Counted from the first letter of the stretch, positions 7,229-15,204 are shown. The stretch: DNA of 64,000 bases from Rathayibacter caricis DSM 15933 (GCF_003044275.1 NZ_PZPL01000002.1:124001-188000); one strand, 5' to 3'. Made by a program: numbers and translations. The notes: a model not told the origin generated them from the sequence alone.

Positions 7229-7875
7229 CAGTCGGCTCCGGGGCAGTTACCGTTGCCGAGGTAGGTCAGGTTCTGGTCGAACCCGAGAAGACCCTCGGCG
7301 TCGAGCTTCGCGTCGACGGCGTTCATGAGGATGCGGGACACAGCGGAGTCGTACTCATGGTCGGCGCTGTACTGCGCCGTCCCCCAACCAGCAGGCTCCT
7401 TGGATCCGTCGTCGTTGACGAACATGTTCTCCTCGGATCGGATCTGCGCGATCGCGGTGTCGATCGCGTCCTCGTTGAGCAAGGCGTCGATGTCGGTGTC
7501 GCGGTAGAACGACTCCACGATGGCGATCGACTCCGGGTCGGAGCCCTGCACGACGCCGACCAGGTGATTGCACTCGGCGCCGCTGGGCAGCGTGTAGCTG
7601 AACGAGGTGAGAGCCTCGTCCGCCCACCAAGGCGGCTGCCACAGCCCGGTCGCGGCTGCTGTTGTCGCAGCTCCACCGAACAGCAGGAGAGTCGCCACGC
7701 CCGTGACCACCGGCCGCGCCCACCTCTTCCGTCGACCGGCCTCCGACGTCTCCTCCTGCACCGCGTTCTGCAAGAAGTCGAGCTCGGCGGACACGGGCCC
7801 GGTGATCGTCCTCGTCGGCGGAGCTGATCGATCGAGAAGGTCATCAAGACGTTCGCGCTCCGGATATGCACTCAT
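7225..7875 (-). CDS. single-pass membrane protein, putative anti-sigma partner (paralog)
   Basis: A 216-residue protein. ATG 7875 is preceded by GAGGAGA at good spacing, so the longer upstream open frame is discarded. It has a short cytoplasmic region with LDDLLDRSAPPT, a membrane segment at about residues 63-83 (VTGVATLLLFGGAATTAAAT) and an extracytoplasmic domain with two cysteines (GAECNHL and NGNCPGADW). Its layout matches the protein at 4426. No zinc anti-sigma motif is present. Confidence 0.6.
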   Translation of the reverse strand: MSAYPERERLDDLLDRSAPPTRTITGPVSAELDFLQNAVQEETSEAGRRKRWARPVVTGVATLLLFGGAATTAAATGLWQPPWWADEALTSFSYTLPSGAECNHLVGVVQGSDPESIAIVESFYRDTDIDALLNEDAIDTAIAQIRSEENMFVNDDGSKEPAGWGTAQYSADHEYDSAVSRILMNAVDAKLDAEGLLGFDQNLTYLGNGNCPGADW

Positions 7876-7909
7876 GACGGTCTCCTCAGAATTCTGGGCC
7901 ACATTTAGA

Positions 7910-7932
7910 ACATGTCCGGCCGAACCCAAAAC
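7910..7932 (-). promoter_or_regulatory. shared upstream element of the second sigma operon
   Basis: On the + strand it reads ACATGTCCGGCCGAACCCAA plus AAC and matches 5108-5130 at 20 of 23 positions, 35 bp before the start codon. Likely the common ECF promoter. Confidence 0.55.
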
Positions 7933-7990
7933 GTCCGTTGACCAGTACAACCGCTTCGCGGTCGCCGAGCGAGCGACGTGATTCACGTGC

Positions 7991-8017
7991 GTCCCGTATG
8001 GGGATCCCCTACCGGAC
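7991..8017. repeat. palindromic interspersed repeat, copy 3
   Basis: GTCCCGTA, then TGGGGATCCCC, then TACCGGAC. Arms GTCC/GGAC and GTA/TAC flank a GGGGATCCCC core, so the unit is almost fully palindromic. It lies immediately upstream of the GNAT gene, 28 bp before its start. Confidence 0.65.
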
Positions 8018-8044
8018 TCTGGTATCCAGGAGCAGGATGCCTGC

Positions 8045-8605
8045 ATGACGCTGCGAACCGAGCTTGCGACGGAACGCGAGTGGGCCGATGTGCGAACCGC
8101 GTTCGGACCACGCGCAGGGAAGCCCGACTCCTGCTGGTGCCAGAGGTTCCGTCACCATGATCACGCGACGAACGAGGACGCGCTCCAGGCAGAGCTGCGC
8201 GATTCACCCGTCCCGATCGGTGTGCTCGCTTACGTGGACGATCAACCCGTCGGCTGGACCCGGGTCGTTCCCCGCCACACGCTCCCTGGCATCACCGGTA
8301 ATGCAGCGCTGACCCGCGTTCTCGAGGAAGACCCCGCCGCCTGGTGGGTGACCTGCGTCAACCTCCGCAGAGAAGCCCGCGGCCGCGGTGTGGGCACCGC
8401 GCTCCTCCGCGTAGCCATTGACCACGCTCGCGTCAACGGCGCATCAGTCCTCGACGGGCACCCCGTCGATGTCACCATGTCCGCCACGCGGCCCTCGCCC
8501 TCCGCGCTCTTCACCGGAACGGTGTCCATGTTCACGGCCGCCGGTTTCCGCGAAATCGGGCGCACCTATCCCAGCCGACCGGTCATGCGCGCCAACCTTG
8601 GCTGA
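8045..8605 (+). CDS. GNAT N-acetyltransferase
   Basis: A 186-residue GNAT protein. It contains the acetyl-CoA loop RREARGRGVGTALL (residues about 108-121), strand 4 WWVTCVNL, and an N-terminal GPRAGKPDSCWCQRF motif typical of a small actinobacterial GNAT subfamily. The substrate is unknown. A near-identical copy lies at 13308-13868. Both copies share upstream sequence back to a palindromic repeat and downstream sequence to a CCCTACCGGA-like motif, so the duplicated unit is the gene plus flanking repeats. Confidence 0.85.
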   Translation: MTLRTELATEREWADVRTAFGPRAGKPDSCWCQRFRHHDHATNEDALQAELRDSPVPIGVLAYVDDQPVGWTRVVPRHTLPGITGNAALTRVLEEDPAAWWVTCVNLRREARGRGVGTALLRVAIDHARVNGASVLDGHPVDVTMSATRPSPSALFTGTVSMFTAAGFREIGRTYPSRPVMRANLG

Positions 8606-8672
8606 CGGCGGCGCTGACCCACCCCCTACCGGAGGCCTCGCCTCGTTCACTTTCAGAGTGGATCATGCATCC

Positions 8673-8894
8673 ATGACGACTGACTTCGACCCCGAGCAGG
8701 TGGTCCGCGATGTCACGGCCAACGTGCGCAAGAAGTTCCCCGACCGCAGCGGCGAAGAGGTCGAGCCCCTCGTGCGCGAGGAGCTGACGGGGCTTCAGGA
8801 CCGCCCCGTGCAGGACTACCTCTCCGTCCTCACCGAGCGCGCAGTGAAGCGCCGACTCAAGCGAGAGAACCGCGCGGACACTCCGCCCAGTTGA
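8673..8894 (+). CDS. three-helix bundle dimerization domain protein
   Basis: A 73-residue, highly charged, all-helical protein: VVRDVTANVRKKFPDRS, then VEPLVREELTGL, then YLSVLTERAVKRRL. This matches the small actinobacterial three-helix bundle family, proteins of about 70 residues thought to dimerise; their role is unknown. It is transcribed as a single gene. A paralog with the same PVQDYLSVLTERAVK core is at 39935. Confidence 0.7.
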   Translation: MTTDFDPEQVVRDVTANVRKKFPDRSGEEVEPLVREELTGLQDRPVQDYLSVLTERAVKRRLKRENRADTPPS

Positions 8895-8910
8895 ACTGAG
8901 CGACGGGGCG

Positions 8911-9429
8911 TTACCGCGTGGGGACGTGGTACTTGAAGCCGACGTGAGAGTCGGTGAAGCCGAGCCGCTGGTAGAACCGGCGGGCATCGGTGCGCGCCGC
9001 GTCTGAGGTGAGCTGAACGATGGACGCATCCAGGTCGATCGCTGCTCGCTCAGTGACCCACTGCATCAGCGCGGAGCCGATGCCGGCGGAGCGTCGTTCG
9101 CTGGCGACGAGTACCGCCTCGACCAAGAGTCTCGTGCTCCCCTTCCGGGCCAGTCCCGGTATCAACGTGAGTTGCAGCGAGGCCACCACGTCGCCGCCCT
9201 CCGCGATAACGACGAGCTGATCATTTCCGGGGTCGCTGGTGACCCGCTCGAGCGCAGTCGCGTAGACCGCGTGGTCGACACCACTGAGGGCGTCTCCGCG
9301 AGCGGCGCTGATGGGGTCTTCCAACAGCAGTTGCAGGAGCGACGGCAGGTCGTCGCCTGTTGCTCTCCGGATGAGGAAGTCGCCAGTGGGAGGAAACAAC
9401 GACGCCGGGAGGTTCAGCCGATCAAGCAT
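8911..9429 (-). CDS. GNAT N-acetyltransferase
   Basis: A 172-residue GNAT protein from ATG 9429; an upstream in-frame start at 9468 is possible. The acetyl-CoA motif is SERRSAGIGSALMQWV, preceded by strand RLLVEAVLV and followed by the C-terminal ARRFYQRLGFTDSHVGFKY typical of GNATs. This resembles the single-domain acetyltransferases often annotated as MarR-linked. The substrate is unknown. Confidence 0.8.
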   Translation of the reverse strand: MLDRLNLPASLFPPTGDFLIRRATGDDLPSLLQLLLEDPISAARGDALSGVDHAVYATALERVTSDPGNDQLVVIAEGGDVVASLQLTLIPGLARKGSTRLLVEAVLVASERRSAGIGSALMQWVTERAAIDLDASIVQLTSDAARTDARRFYQRLGFTDSHVGFKYHVPTR

Positions 9430-9496
9430 TCGTCCATGGTTGCAGCACGCTAAGACAGAGAGCAGCACGGGCCTCTGATCCTCATCACCTAGAACG

Positions 9497-9524
9497 ACCG
9501 GTCAACCATCCCCTTACGGGACGG
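9497..9524. repeat. palindromic interspersed repeat, copy 4
   Basis: ACCGGTCAACCATCCCC followed by TTACGGGACGG, plus orientation. It sits between a GNAT start and the end of the lipoprotein operon. Confidence 0.55.
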
Positions 9525-9548
9525 CCGCGCTCCGCTTCCGGGGCTCAA

Positions 9549-9743
9549 CTACCGGCGCCGAAACGCTCCATACAGCGCGACGACGCTGCCGTCCTCGAAG
9601 CGATCCGCAGGACTCAGCGGAGAACCGTCAGGCCACTGTGAGAGCCGCACGAAGTGCAGCCGAAGCGACGAGCGTTCGTCCTCGTGCAGCATCTCCTCGA
9701 ACACGGGAACGAGCGCCAGTCGCAGCTCCTCGATCGTCGTCAC
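9549..9743 (-). CDS. small hypothetical protein
   Basis: A 64-residue protein beginning MTTIEELRLALVPVFEEML, with SLRLHFVRLSQWPDGSPL in the middle. The start overlaps the stop of the lipoprotein gene (ATGA), supporting a real two-gene operon. I do not recognise a domain. It may be cytoplasmic because no signal is present. Confidence 0.5.
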   Translation of the reverse strand: MTTIEELRLALVPVFEEMLHEDERSSLRLHFVRLSQWPDGSPLSPADRFEDGSVVALYGAFRRR

Positions 9744-10204
9744 CGCACACCAGGGCTGTCGACGTAGACGTTCTCACTGAGCGGAGTCCACGTCTCTTCG
9801 ACTCCCCCGCCGTCCGGGATGACGTGGAACGTGTCGCGGCCGATCGTGGCATCGAACCCGCCGGCCCCGCAGCTCTGGTCCCACGTGTCCTCGTCAGCGA
9901 AGCTCGTCAAGCACGTCGTCTCCAGATCGCTCGTTCGCGCCAGGAACAGTGATCGGTCTCCGACTCGGCCGACGAGCCGGGAGCTGGTCTCGTCCATCTC
10001 CGACCACGAGGCCCGCGGGGGCAACGTCGGGAACGTATCGGCGTCGGTCGCTGCCCGGTCGAGGTCCGCGAAAGTGAGCAGAGGACGCTCAGCGGTGGTG
10101 AAGCACCCGCTGAGCGAGGCCACGACTGCGGCAAAGATGACCGTGACGGCGAGGGTTCGAGTGGTCACCCTTGCGATGCTGCGCGGTCGACTTGTCCAGG
10201 TCAC
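9740..10204 (-). CDS. predicted lipoprotein
   Basis: A 154-residue protein with a basic N-terminus, hydrophobic core and lipobox LSGC at about residues 31-34 (VIFAAVVASLSGCFTTAER), so it should be anchored to the outer face of the membrane. The mature part has two further cysteines (TTCLTSF, DQSCGAG) that could form a disulfide. Function unknown. It is coupled to the small protein at 9549. Confidence 0.65.
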   Translation of the reverse strand: MTWTSRPRSIARVTTRTLAVTVIFAAVVASLSGCFTTAERPLLTFADLDRAATDADTFPTLPPRASWSEMDETSSRLVGRVGDRSLFLARTSDLETTCLTSFADEDTWDQSCGAGGFDATIGRDTFHVIPDGGGVEETWTPLSENVYVDSPGVR

Positions 10205-10264
10205 GAGGTCAGCCTAGGAAGCGCAGGACCAGGACACGCCCTTTCCGGAAACTAGGGTGAGGGC

Positions 10265-10954
10265 ATGTTCCCCGAGCTCGGCACCGCGTTCCTCGCGGGC
10301 GCGCTCGCTCTGCTCTCCCCCTGCGCTGCGCCAATCCTCCCTGGCATTGTCGGCGCCCTCACCTCGACAGGAGACGGACGGGCTCGACCGTCTCGGCAGG
10401 TGTGGTCGATCCTTGCTTTCGCGGTCGGCGCCGCGCTCGTGCTGATCGGATCAGTAGCGCTGCTTCTCGCGTTCGGCGCGAATGTGAACCTCGCCCGTCC
10501 GCCGTACACGCTAATCGCCGGCGGACTGCTCATCGCCGCCGGCCTCTACTCCCTCGGCGTCCTCCGGATCCCCTGGATCACGAAGACCTCCACCCCAGGC
10601 GGCTCGGCCGCGAAAGCACTGCTGCTCGGAGTCAGCTGCGCCGCAGTCTGGTACCCCTGCCTCGGCCCATCCCTCGCCATCGCCTACGGCCTCGCCTCCA
10701 ACATCGACACCGCGGGACTCGGCGTCGCGCTGGGGTTCGTCTACTTCCTCGGCATGCTCACCCCGCTGTTCCTGCTCGGACTCGTCCTCGCCCGCGCAGC
10801 ACGCTCACGCCGATGGCTGCGCCGCATCGGCGCCTACGCCAACAAGGCCGTCGCCGTCCTCCTCATCGCGATCGGCGTCCTCGTCATCACGGGACTCTGG
10901 AACTCCGTGTCGCTGTGGATCGTGGACAACTCGAGCTGGTTCCCCACCCTCTGA
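10265..10954 (+). CDS. CcdA-like thiol-disulfide membrane transporter
   Basis: A 229-residue protein with six membrane segments. Two conserved cysteine motifs, LSPCAAPILPG (first helix) and WYPCLGPSLA (fourth helix), form the redox-active pair of the CcdA/DsbD-gamma family, which carries reductant from cytoplasmic thioredoxin across the membrane. No cytochrome c biogenesis genes or thioredoxin-like partner are adjacent, so the partner is unknown. Confidence 0.83.
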   Translation: MFPELGTAFLAGALALLSPCAAPILPGIVGALTSTGDGRARPSRQVWSILAFAVGAALVLIGSVALLLAFGANVNLARPPYTLIAGGLLIAAGLYSLGVLRIPWITKTSTPGGSAAKALLLGVSCAAVWYPCLGPSLAIAYGLASNIDTAGLGVALGFVYFLGMLTPLFLLGLVLARAARSRRWLRRIGAYANKAVAVLLIAIGVLVITGLWNSVSLWIVDNSSWFPTL

Positions 10955-11069
10955 TCCTCGAACAGGATCGCTGTGCAGCCAGTCGACCCGATCAGGGGAC
11001 GAGGAGATGCCGTGTCTGTCCGAGTGTCAGAACTGCACCGGTAGACGACTCTCCGGTTAGCGTGGCCCC

Positions 11070-11576
11070 ATGCGGCAAATCATCCATCGTCACCGGAGGG
11101 CCGCTCTCTGTGCTGTACCAGTTGGCGTGGTGCTGGGTGCGCTGCTCGGTCTGGGATTGGTCCTCACGGGTAACCCCGATTATCGCGATCAGGGTGGGTG
11201 GAGTTCCTTCGCGTACTTGATGATCGTGGGCGCCGTTATCGGTGGGGTCAGTGCCCTGACGGCCGTCGCCGGAGGGTTTGGGGCGATCCTGATCACCCAT
11301 CGGTCGGGACGAGCGACGGAGACGTCCCCGATGATCAGCCCTGTGGGACCGGCCATAGGATCGGGCGCCCCGTGGGGTGGTGCGGCCTGCGTAGCTGCCG
11401 TCGCCGGTGACCCAATGACCGCGGCCATCGCTGCTGGGCTCGGTGTAGTTGCGGCTGTGGTCGGCGGGGTAAGCGCTGCGCTGCTCCTTCGACCGTCGAA
11501 GGGCTCGCGCGCCACTGCTGAGGCTGACGATTCGGGCACGCTCACGTCGATTGTGCAGACGACCTCGAAGATCTGA
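11070..11576 (+). CDS. small membrane protein, orphan paralog of the sigma-operon protein
   Basis: A 168-residue protein with about four membrane segments. It is clearly homologous to 3435-3884: both begin MR-(Q/R)-I-x-R-RA, share NPDYR-QGGWS and end with VVAAVVGGVSAALLLRPS. Here it stands alone with no sigma factor. Its 3' flank also resembles that of the paralog, including a palindromic repeat about 100 bp downstream, so the copies arose by duplication of gene plus flank. Confidence 0.62.
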   Translation: MRQIIHRHRRAALCAVPVGVVLGALLGLGLVLTGNPDYRDQGGWSSFAYLMIVGAVIGGVSALTAVAGGFGAILITHRSGRATETSPMISPVGPAIGSGAPWGGAACVAAVAGDPMTAAIAAGLGVVAAVVGGVSAALLLRPSKGSRATAEADDSGTLTSIVQTTSKI

Positions 11577-11671
11577 ACGTTCACGGTCATCTGCACGAGT
11601 ATTGAGAGGTCGCGACGAGCTGTGCAGGCAATCGTGAGAAACGACAGCGCTCGATGTCGCGTCTACGTGTA

Positions 11672-11698
11672 TCGGTGAGCGACCCCTCATTGGACGCC
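11672..11698. repeat. palindromic interspersed repeat, divergent copy
   Basis: TCGGTGAGCGACCCCTC followed by ATTGGACGCC is a diverged plus-orientation copy. Together with the copy at 12974 it brackets the second TetR/GAP cassette. Confidence 0.45.
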
Positions 11699-11741
11699 CA
11701 CGGTCGACCTCCTGAAGACATCTGAGGGAAATCCGAGAGCG

Positions 11742-11759
11742 ACCGACCGGCCGGTCGGT
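11742..11759. promoter_or_regulatory. TetR operator (perfect 18-bp palindrome)
   Basis: ACCGACCGG followed by CCGGTCGGT, 20 bp before the TetR start. Same core as 1368-1389. Confidence 0.8.
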
Positions 11760-11778
11760 TTGTCTATACGGTGTGCTC

Positions 11779-12309
11779 ATGGATCGCAGAGCCCTCATCC
11801 TCGACGCCGCCCGACGACTGACGCTTGAACGCGGAGTCGTCCCGTCGTTGAACGAGACGGCGGCCACGGCCGGCGTCTCCAAGGGCGGCCTCGTGCATCA
11901 CTTCCCGTCGCGCGCCGCGCTCGTGCGAGGCCTGGCTTTGGCAGCTCTCGAGGAGGTCGACGCGGCGATGGTCGCTGCGGCGGCCGAGCGGCGGGCAGCG
12001 GAGACGTGGCTGCGCATCTCGGTGCCCACCGGGGATGACATCGCGTTGTTCCGGGCGCTGGCGATCGCGCACCGCGCGGTCGAGACGCCCGGCGATGACG
12101 TGGCCGCAGCGTCGCGGGAGGCGACGTCCCGGTGGGAGGCGCTGATCCAGGACGAGACGGGCGACGCCACCCGTGCGAGGGTGATCCGTCTCGTCGGAGA
12201 CGGGCTCGCTGCGAACGTCCTCGCCGGCATCGAGCCGGCCCCCACCCAGGCGGAGCTCGATCGCTTCATCGATGTCATCGTGCACTTCCCCCGGCGGACT
12301 CCCCGATGA
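11779..12309 (+). CDS. TetR-family transcriptional regulator (paralog)
   Basis: A 176-residue TetR repressor nearly identical in its N-terminal half to that at 820-1350 (ILDAARRLTLERGVVPSL, VSKGGLVHHFPSRAALV). ATG 11779 is preferred to GTG 11773. It is first in an operon with the GAP-family gene (ATGA overlap at 12306) and sits behind the shared palindromic operator, so both repressors may bind both sites. Confidence 0.88.
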   Translation: MDRRALILDAARRLTLERGVVPSLNETAATAGVSKGGLVHHFPSRAALVRGLALAALEEVDAAMVAAAAERRAAETWLRISVPTGDDIALFRALAIAHRAVETPGDDVAAASREATSRWEALIQDETGDATRARVIRLVGDGLAANVLAGIEPAPTQAELDRFIDVIVHFPRRTPR

Positions 12310-12974
12310 GCGGGCCGCTTCTGCTCGCGATCGCCGGGCTCGCAGCGCTGGATGCGTTCAACCCCGCCACGATCGTCGCCGTGACGCTCATCCTCCTTGC
12401 TGCACCCCGGCGCCCCGTTCTGACGGCACTGGTGACCGTCCTCGGTGCAGCGCTCACCGTGTTCGGCGCCGGCGCCGCCTTGTTCCTCGGCGCGGGAGCT
12501 GCCGCGGGCGCCGTCGACGGCATCGTGCAAGGCATCCGCTACGCCGCCTTCGCCGCCGCCGGTCTCGTCCTGGTCATCTCCGGCATCCGCCGATTCCGGA
12601 CCCGCGCACGCAAACCAATCACTCTCCCCTCCTGGTTCACACCCTGGACGGCGCTGCCGTTCGGCGCACTGCTCACGGGCGCCGACCTGCCCAACGCCTT
12701 CCCGTACTTCATCGCCATCGAACGACTCCTCGACGCCCGCCTCACCCCCGGCGAAGGGCTGCTCGTTCTCGCCGGCTACGCGGTGATCTACTGCCTGCCC
12801 TGCCTCGCACTCCTCGTCGTCGGGATCCTCGCCCGCAAACGCACCCACGCCGTGCTCTCACGCATCACCGCACGACTCGGAACGGGCGACGTGAAAGCAT
12901 CACCCACAACGGCCATCGTCCTGATCCTGCTCGGCGGAGTCGTCGCGTCACTGCCCTTCTGGGCACTGCGCTGA
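12306..12974 (+). CDS. GAP-family (sulfolipid-addressing-like) membrane protein (paralog)
   Basis: A 222-residue, six-segment membrane protein with the same DAFNPATIVAV signature and the same length as the copy at 155-823. The start is fixed by ATGA overlap with the TetR stop. Conservation includes IRYxA, PYFIAIERLLDARL and GTGDVKASPT. Likely an exporter-type function repressed by the adjacent TetR; the substrate is unknown. Confidence 0.75.
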   Translation: MSGPLLLAIAGLAALDAFNPATIVAVTLILLAAPRRPVLTALVTVLGAALTVFGAGAALFLGAGAAAGAVDGIVQGIRYAAFAAAGLVLVISGIRRFRTRARKPITLPSWFTPWTALPFGALLTGADLPNAFPYFIAIERLLDARLTPGEGLLVLAGYAVIYCLPCLALLVVGILARKRTHAVLSRITARLGTGDVKASPTTAIVLILLGGVVASLPFWALR

Positions 12975-13006
12975 CCGGGTAGGGGATCGCCCGGTGAACG
13001 ACCCGG
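12974..13006. repeat. palindromic interspersed repeat, copy 5
   Basis: ACCGGGTAGGGGATCG followed by CCCGGTGAACGACCCGG; minus-orientation half joined to a plus-orientation half. It occupies the same position 3' of the GAP gene as the copy at 119-150. Confidence 0.55.
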
Positions 13007-13028
13007 CTACGCCGTCTACTGTTCGGGC

Positions 13029-13223
13029 ATGACTTCCTCAAGTGCAAATGAGCCTCTCTCCGAACTTCCCACCGTCAGCACTGAGACCAAAGACGGCGTG
13101 GCCATCGTGACCATCGCGACCGAAGCATCGATGCGTCTTCGGGTGATCCTGAACAACCGCACCCTGTTCGAAGACACCGTCGCGGAAACATCGGGCGATG
13201 TGGCAAGGGACCTACGCGACTGA
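13029..13223 (+). CDS. small hypothetical protein
   Basis: A 64-residue frame from ATG 13029 with strand-like segments GVAIVTIATEAS and RLRVILNNRTLFEDTV. No domain is recognised and no clear ribosome site is present. It lies between two palindromic repeats, between the GAP gene and the second GNAT copy, and could be a cassette of its own. Confidence 0.4.
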   Translation: MTSSSANEPLSELPTVSTETKDGVAIVTIATEASMRLRVILNNRTLFEDTVAETSGDVARDLRD

Positions 13224-13265
13224 CCCGGTGCCATTGCGCACTTCCACGTCCCCGCCGGATGCCAA

Positions 13266-13282
13266 GCATCCCTACCGGAAGC
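13266..13282. repeat. palindromic interspersed repeat, half copy
   Basis: GCATCCCTACCGGAAGC aligns with GATCCCCTACCGGAC of copy 3, at the same place relative to the duplicated GNAT gene. Confidence 0.4.
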
Positions 13283-13307
13283 TTGATTGCAGGAGAAGGA
13301 TGCCTGC

Positions 13308-13868
13308 ATGACGCTGCGAACAGAGCTTGCGACTGATCGCGAGTGGGCCGATGTGCGAACCGCGTTCGGACCTCGCGCAGGCAAGCCCGACTCCTGCTGG
13401 TGCCAACGCTTTCGTCACCACGACCACGCGACGAACGAGGACGCGCTCCGTGCAGAGTTGCGCGATTCAGCCGTCCCGATCGGTGTGCTCGCTTACGTGG
13501 ACGATCGGCCCGTCGGCTGGACCCGAGTCGTCCCGCGCCACACGCTCCCCGGAATCACCGGGAACACAGCACTGAAGCGCATCCTCGAAGACGACCCTGC
13601 CGCCTGGTGGGTGACCTGCATCAACCTCCGCCGAGAGGCCCGAGGCCAGGGCGTAGGCACCGCCCTCCTCTTCGCCGCCGTGGACCACGCACGCGCCAAC
13701 GGCGCATCAGTCCTCGACGGGCACCCCGTCGACGTCACCATGTCCACCACACGGCCCTCGCCCTCCGCGCTCTTCACCGGAACGGTCTCCATCTTCACGG
13801 CCGCCGGCTTCCACGAGATCGGACGCACCTACCCCAGCCGACCAGTCATGCGAGCCGACCTCGGCTGA
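13308..13868 (+). CDS. GNAT N-acetyltransferase (duplicate)
   Basis: A 186-residue protein, near-identical to 8045-8605 (same GPRAGKPDSCWCQRFRHHDH; acetyl-CoA loop RREARGQGVGTALL). The common upstream block AGGATGCCTGC just before ATG and the common downstream block CTGACCCACCCC show that the duplication includes flanking DNA. The substrate is unknown. The two copies have accumulated mainly synonymous changes, so both may be functional. Confidence 0.85.
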   Translation: MTLRTELATDREWADVRTAFGPRAGKPDSCWCQRFRHHDHATNEDALRAELRDSAVPIGVLAYVDDRPVGWTRVVPRHTLPGITGNTALKRILEDDPAAWWVTCINLRREARGQGVGTALLFAAVDHARANGASVLDGHPVDVTMSTTRPSPSALFTGTVSIFTAAGFHEIGRTYPSRPVMRADLG

Positions 13869-13908
13869 CCAGCGCCGCTGACCCACCCCTCAACGGACGC
13901 CAAGCCGA

Positions 13909-13937
13909 CCCGGTGAACGATCCCCATACGGGACGCC
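13909..13937. repeat. palindromic interspersed repeat, copy 6
   Basis: CCCGGTGAACGATCCCC followed by ATACGGGACGCC, the cleanest plus-orientation copy, between the GNAT duplicate and the APC permease. Confidence 0.65.
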
Positions 13938-13953
13938 TTCAAATGCGCTGGGG

Positions 13954-15204
13954 TCAGCGGTCTGCAACTTCCGCGCGCCTCGCGATTCGGCTCTGACCAA
14001 CGACGGCCACGGCGATGACGGCGGGGACGAGCAGATAGAACCCGGCGGGGACGAGCAGGACGGCGACGGCTGCGGTGGAGAACACGGACAGCCACCACAG
14101 ACGCGAGTAGGCGGGGAAGATCTTGATGCCTGCGGCGAGCCCGAGGATGTAGACGGGAACCTGGGATCCGGCGCAGAGCGACACCAACTCGTCCGTGCTG
14201 ATCGGCGTGAGTGCCGCGGCGGCGAGCCCGGCGATGATGATCGCGATGGGGACGGCGAGGGCGCGGAGTCGGGCTGATCGCTGCGCTCGCGCTCCTTCGG
14301 GAGCGCCGGCTGCGCGGGAGTCGAGCTCAGCGAGGCTTCCGACGTAGGCGAGGCTGTTGCCGGTCGCGATGATGACGGCGATGATCGCGGCGACGACGGC
14401 GCCGATGGGTCCGACGGCGATGCGCAGCAGCGCGGCGACCGGTGCGGCGCTGCCGCCGGCGGTGGGACCGAGGACGAGGATCTCGGGCACGGCAACGGCG
14501 GCGTAGAGCAGGGCGACGATGACAAGCGTCGCGGCAGTCGCCTTCGGGAGGGTGCGGCGCGGGTCGCGCAGCACGCCGGTGAAGTTGGTGACCGCTTCCC
14601 AGCCGGTGAGGACCCAGGTGAGCACGAGCGCTGATGCGGCGACCGCGACGACGCCGTTGGGCGCGAACGGGGTGAGGTTCGCCGTGTCTCCGTGCGGGAG
14701 CGCGAGCACGGCGGTGGTCGCGATCAGCAGGATGAGGGCGATGGAGAGCAGGAGGGTGAGGATCCCGCTCCCGGCCCGATAGAGGATGCTCGCGATGACG
14801 GCCACGGCGCAGATCGCGGCGGCGACGGTGACGACGGTGGCCTTGTCGCCTCCGGTGGCTTCGGCCACGTACTCGCCTCCGATGAGGCCGAGGGCGGGGA
14901 CTCCGATGGGGACGCCGTAGCGGAACCAGGCGGTGACGAGTCGGCCGGCGAGGGAGCCGAAGGCGGCGGAGGCGTAGCCGGCGATGCCGTGCGCGGTCGG
15001 AGTAGCCGCATGCAGCGCGGCGAAGGTGAACGCGATGGGCGCCGAGACGACCAGCAGCACCCCGAGCGTGATCAGGGACGCCGGCCCTGCCTGCGCCGCC
15101 GCGAGGGCGGGCAGGGTCAGGATGCCAGGTCCGACGATGGCGGCCACGAACAGGGCCGTGCCGCGCACGGCGCCGACGCGATGGTCTTTCTCGAGGATCG
15201 TCAC
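13954..15204 (-). CDS. APC-superfamily amino acid permease
   Basis: A 416-residue protein with about 12 membrane segments. Helix 1 carries VGPGILTLPALAAAQAGPAS, the unwound GxG-type region expected of APC transporters, and helix 6 has TGWEAVTNFTGVLRDPRRTLP. Likely an amino acid or amine transporter with unknown substrate. It is divergent from an ArsR regulator, with two copies of an operator-like repeat in the 100-bp gap, so its expression is probably repressed by that regulator. Confidence 0.85.
   Translation of the reverse strand: MTILEKDHRVGAVRGTALFVAAIVGPGILTLPALAAAQAGPASLITLGVLLVVSAPIAFTFAALHAATPTAHGIAGYASAAFGSLAGRLVTAWFRYGVPIGVPALGLIGGEYVAEATGGDKATVVTVAAAICAVAVIASILYRAGSGILTLLLSIALILLIATTAVLALPHGDTANLTPFAPNGVVAVAASALVLTWVLTGWEAVTNFTGVLRDPRRTLPKATAATLVIVALLYAAVAVPEILVLGPTAGGSAAPVAALLRIAVGPIGAVVAAIIAVIIATGNSLAYVGSLAELDSRAAGAPEGARAQRSARLRALAVPIAIIIAGLAAAALTPISTDELVSLCAGSQVPVYILGLAAGIKIFPAYSRLWWLSVFSTAAVAVLLVPAGFYLLVPAVIAVAVVGQSRIARRAEVADR

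Noticed and set aside
119..13937. Integron cassette array with attC sites
   Set aside because: The repeats lack the RYYYAAC/GTTRRRY core, genes face both ways, several cassettes are two-gene operons, and no integron integrase is present.
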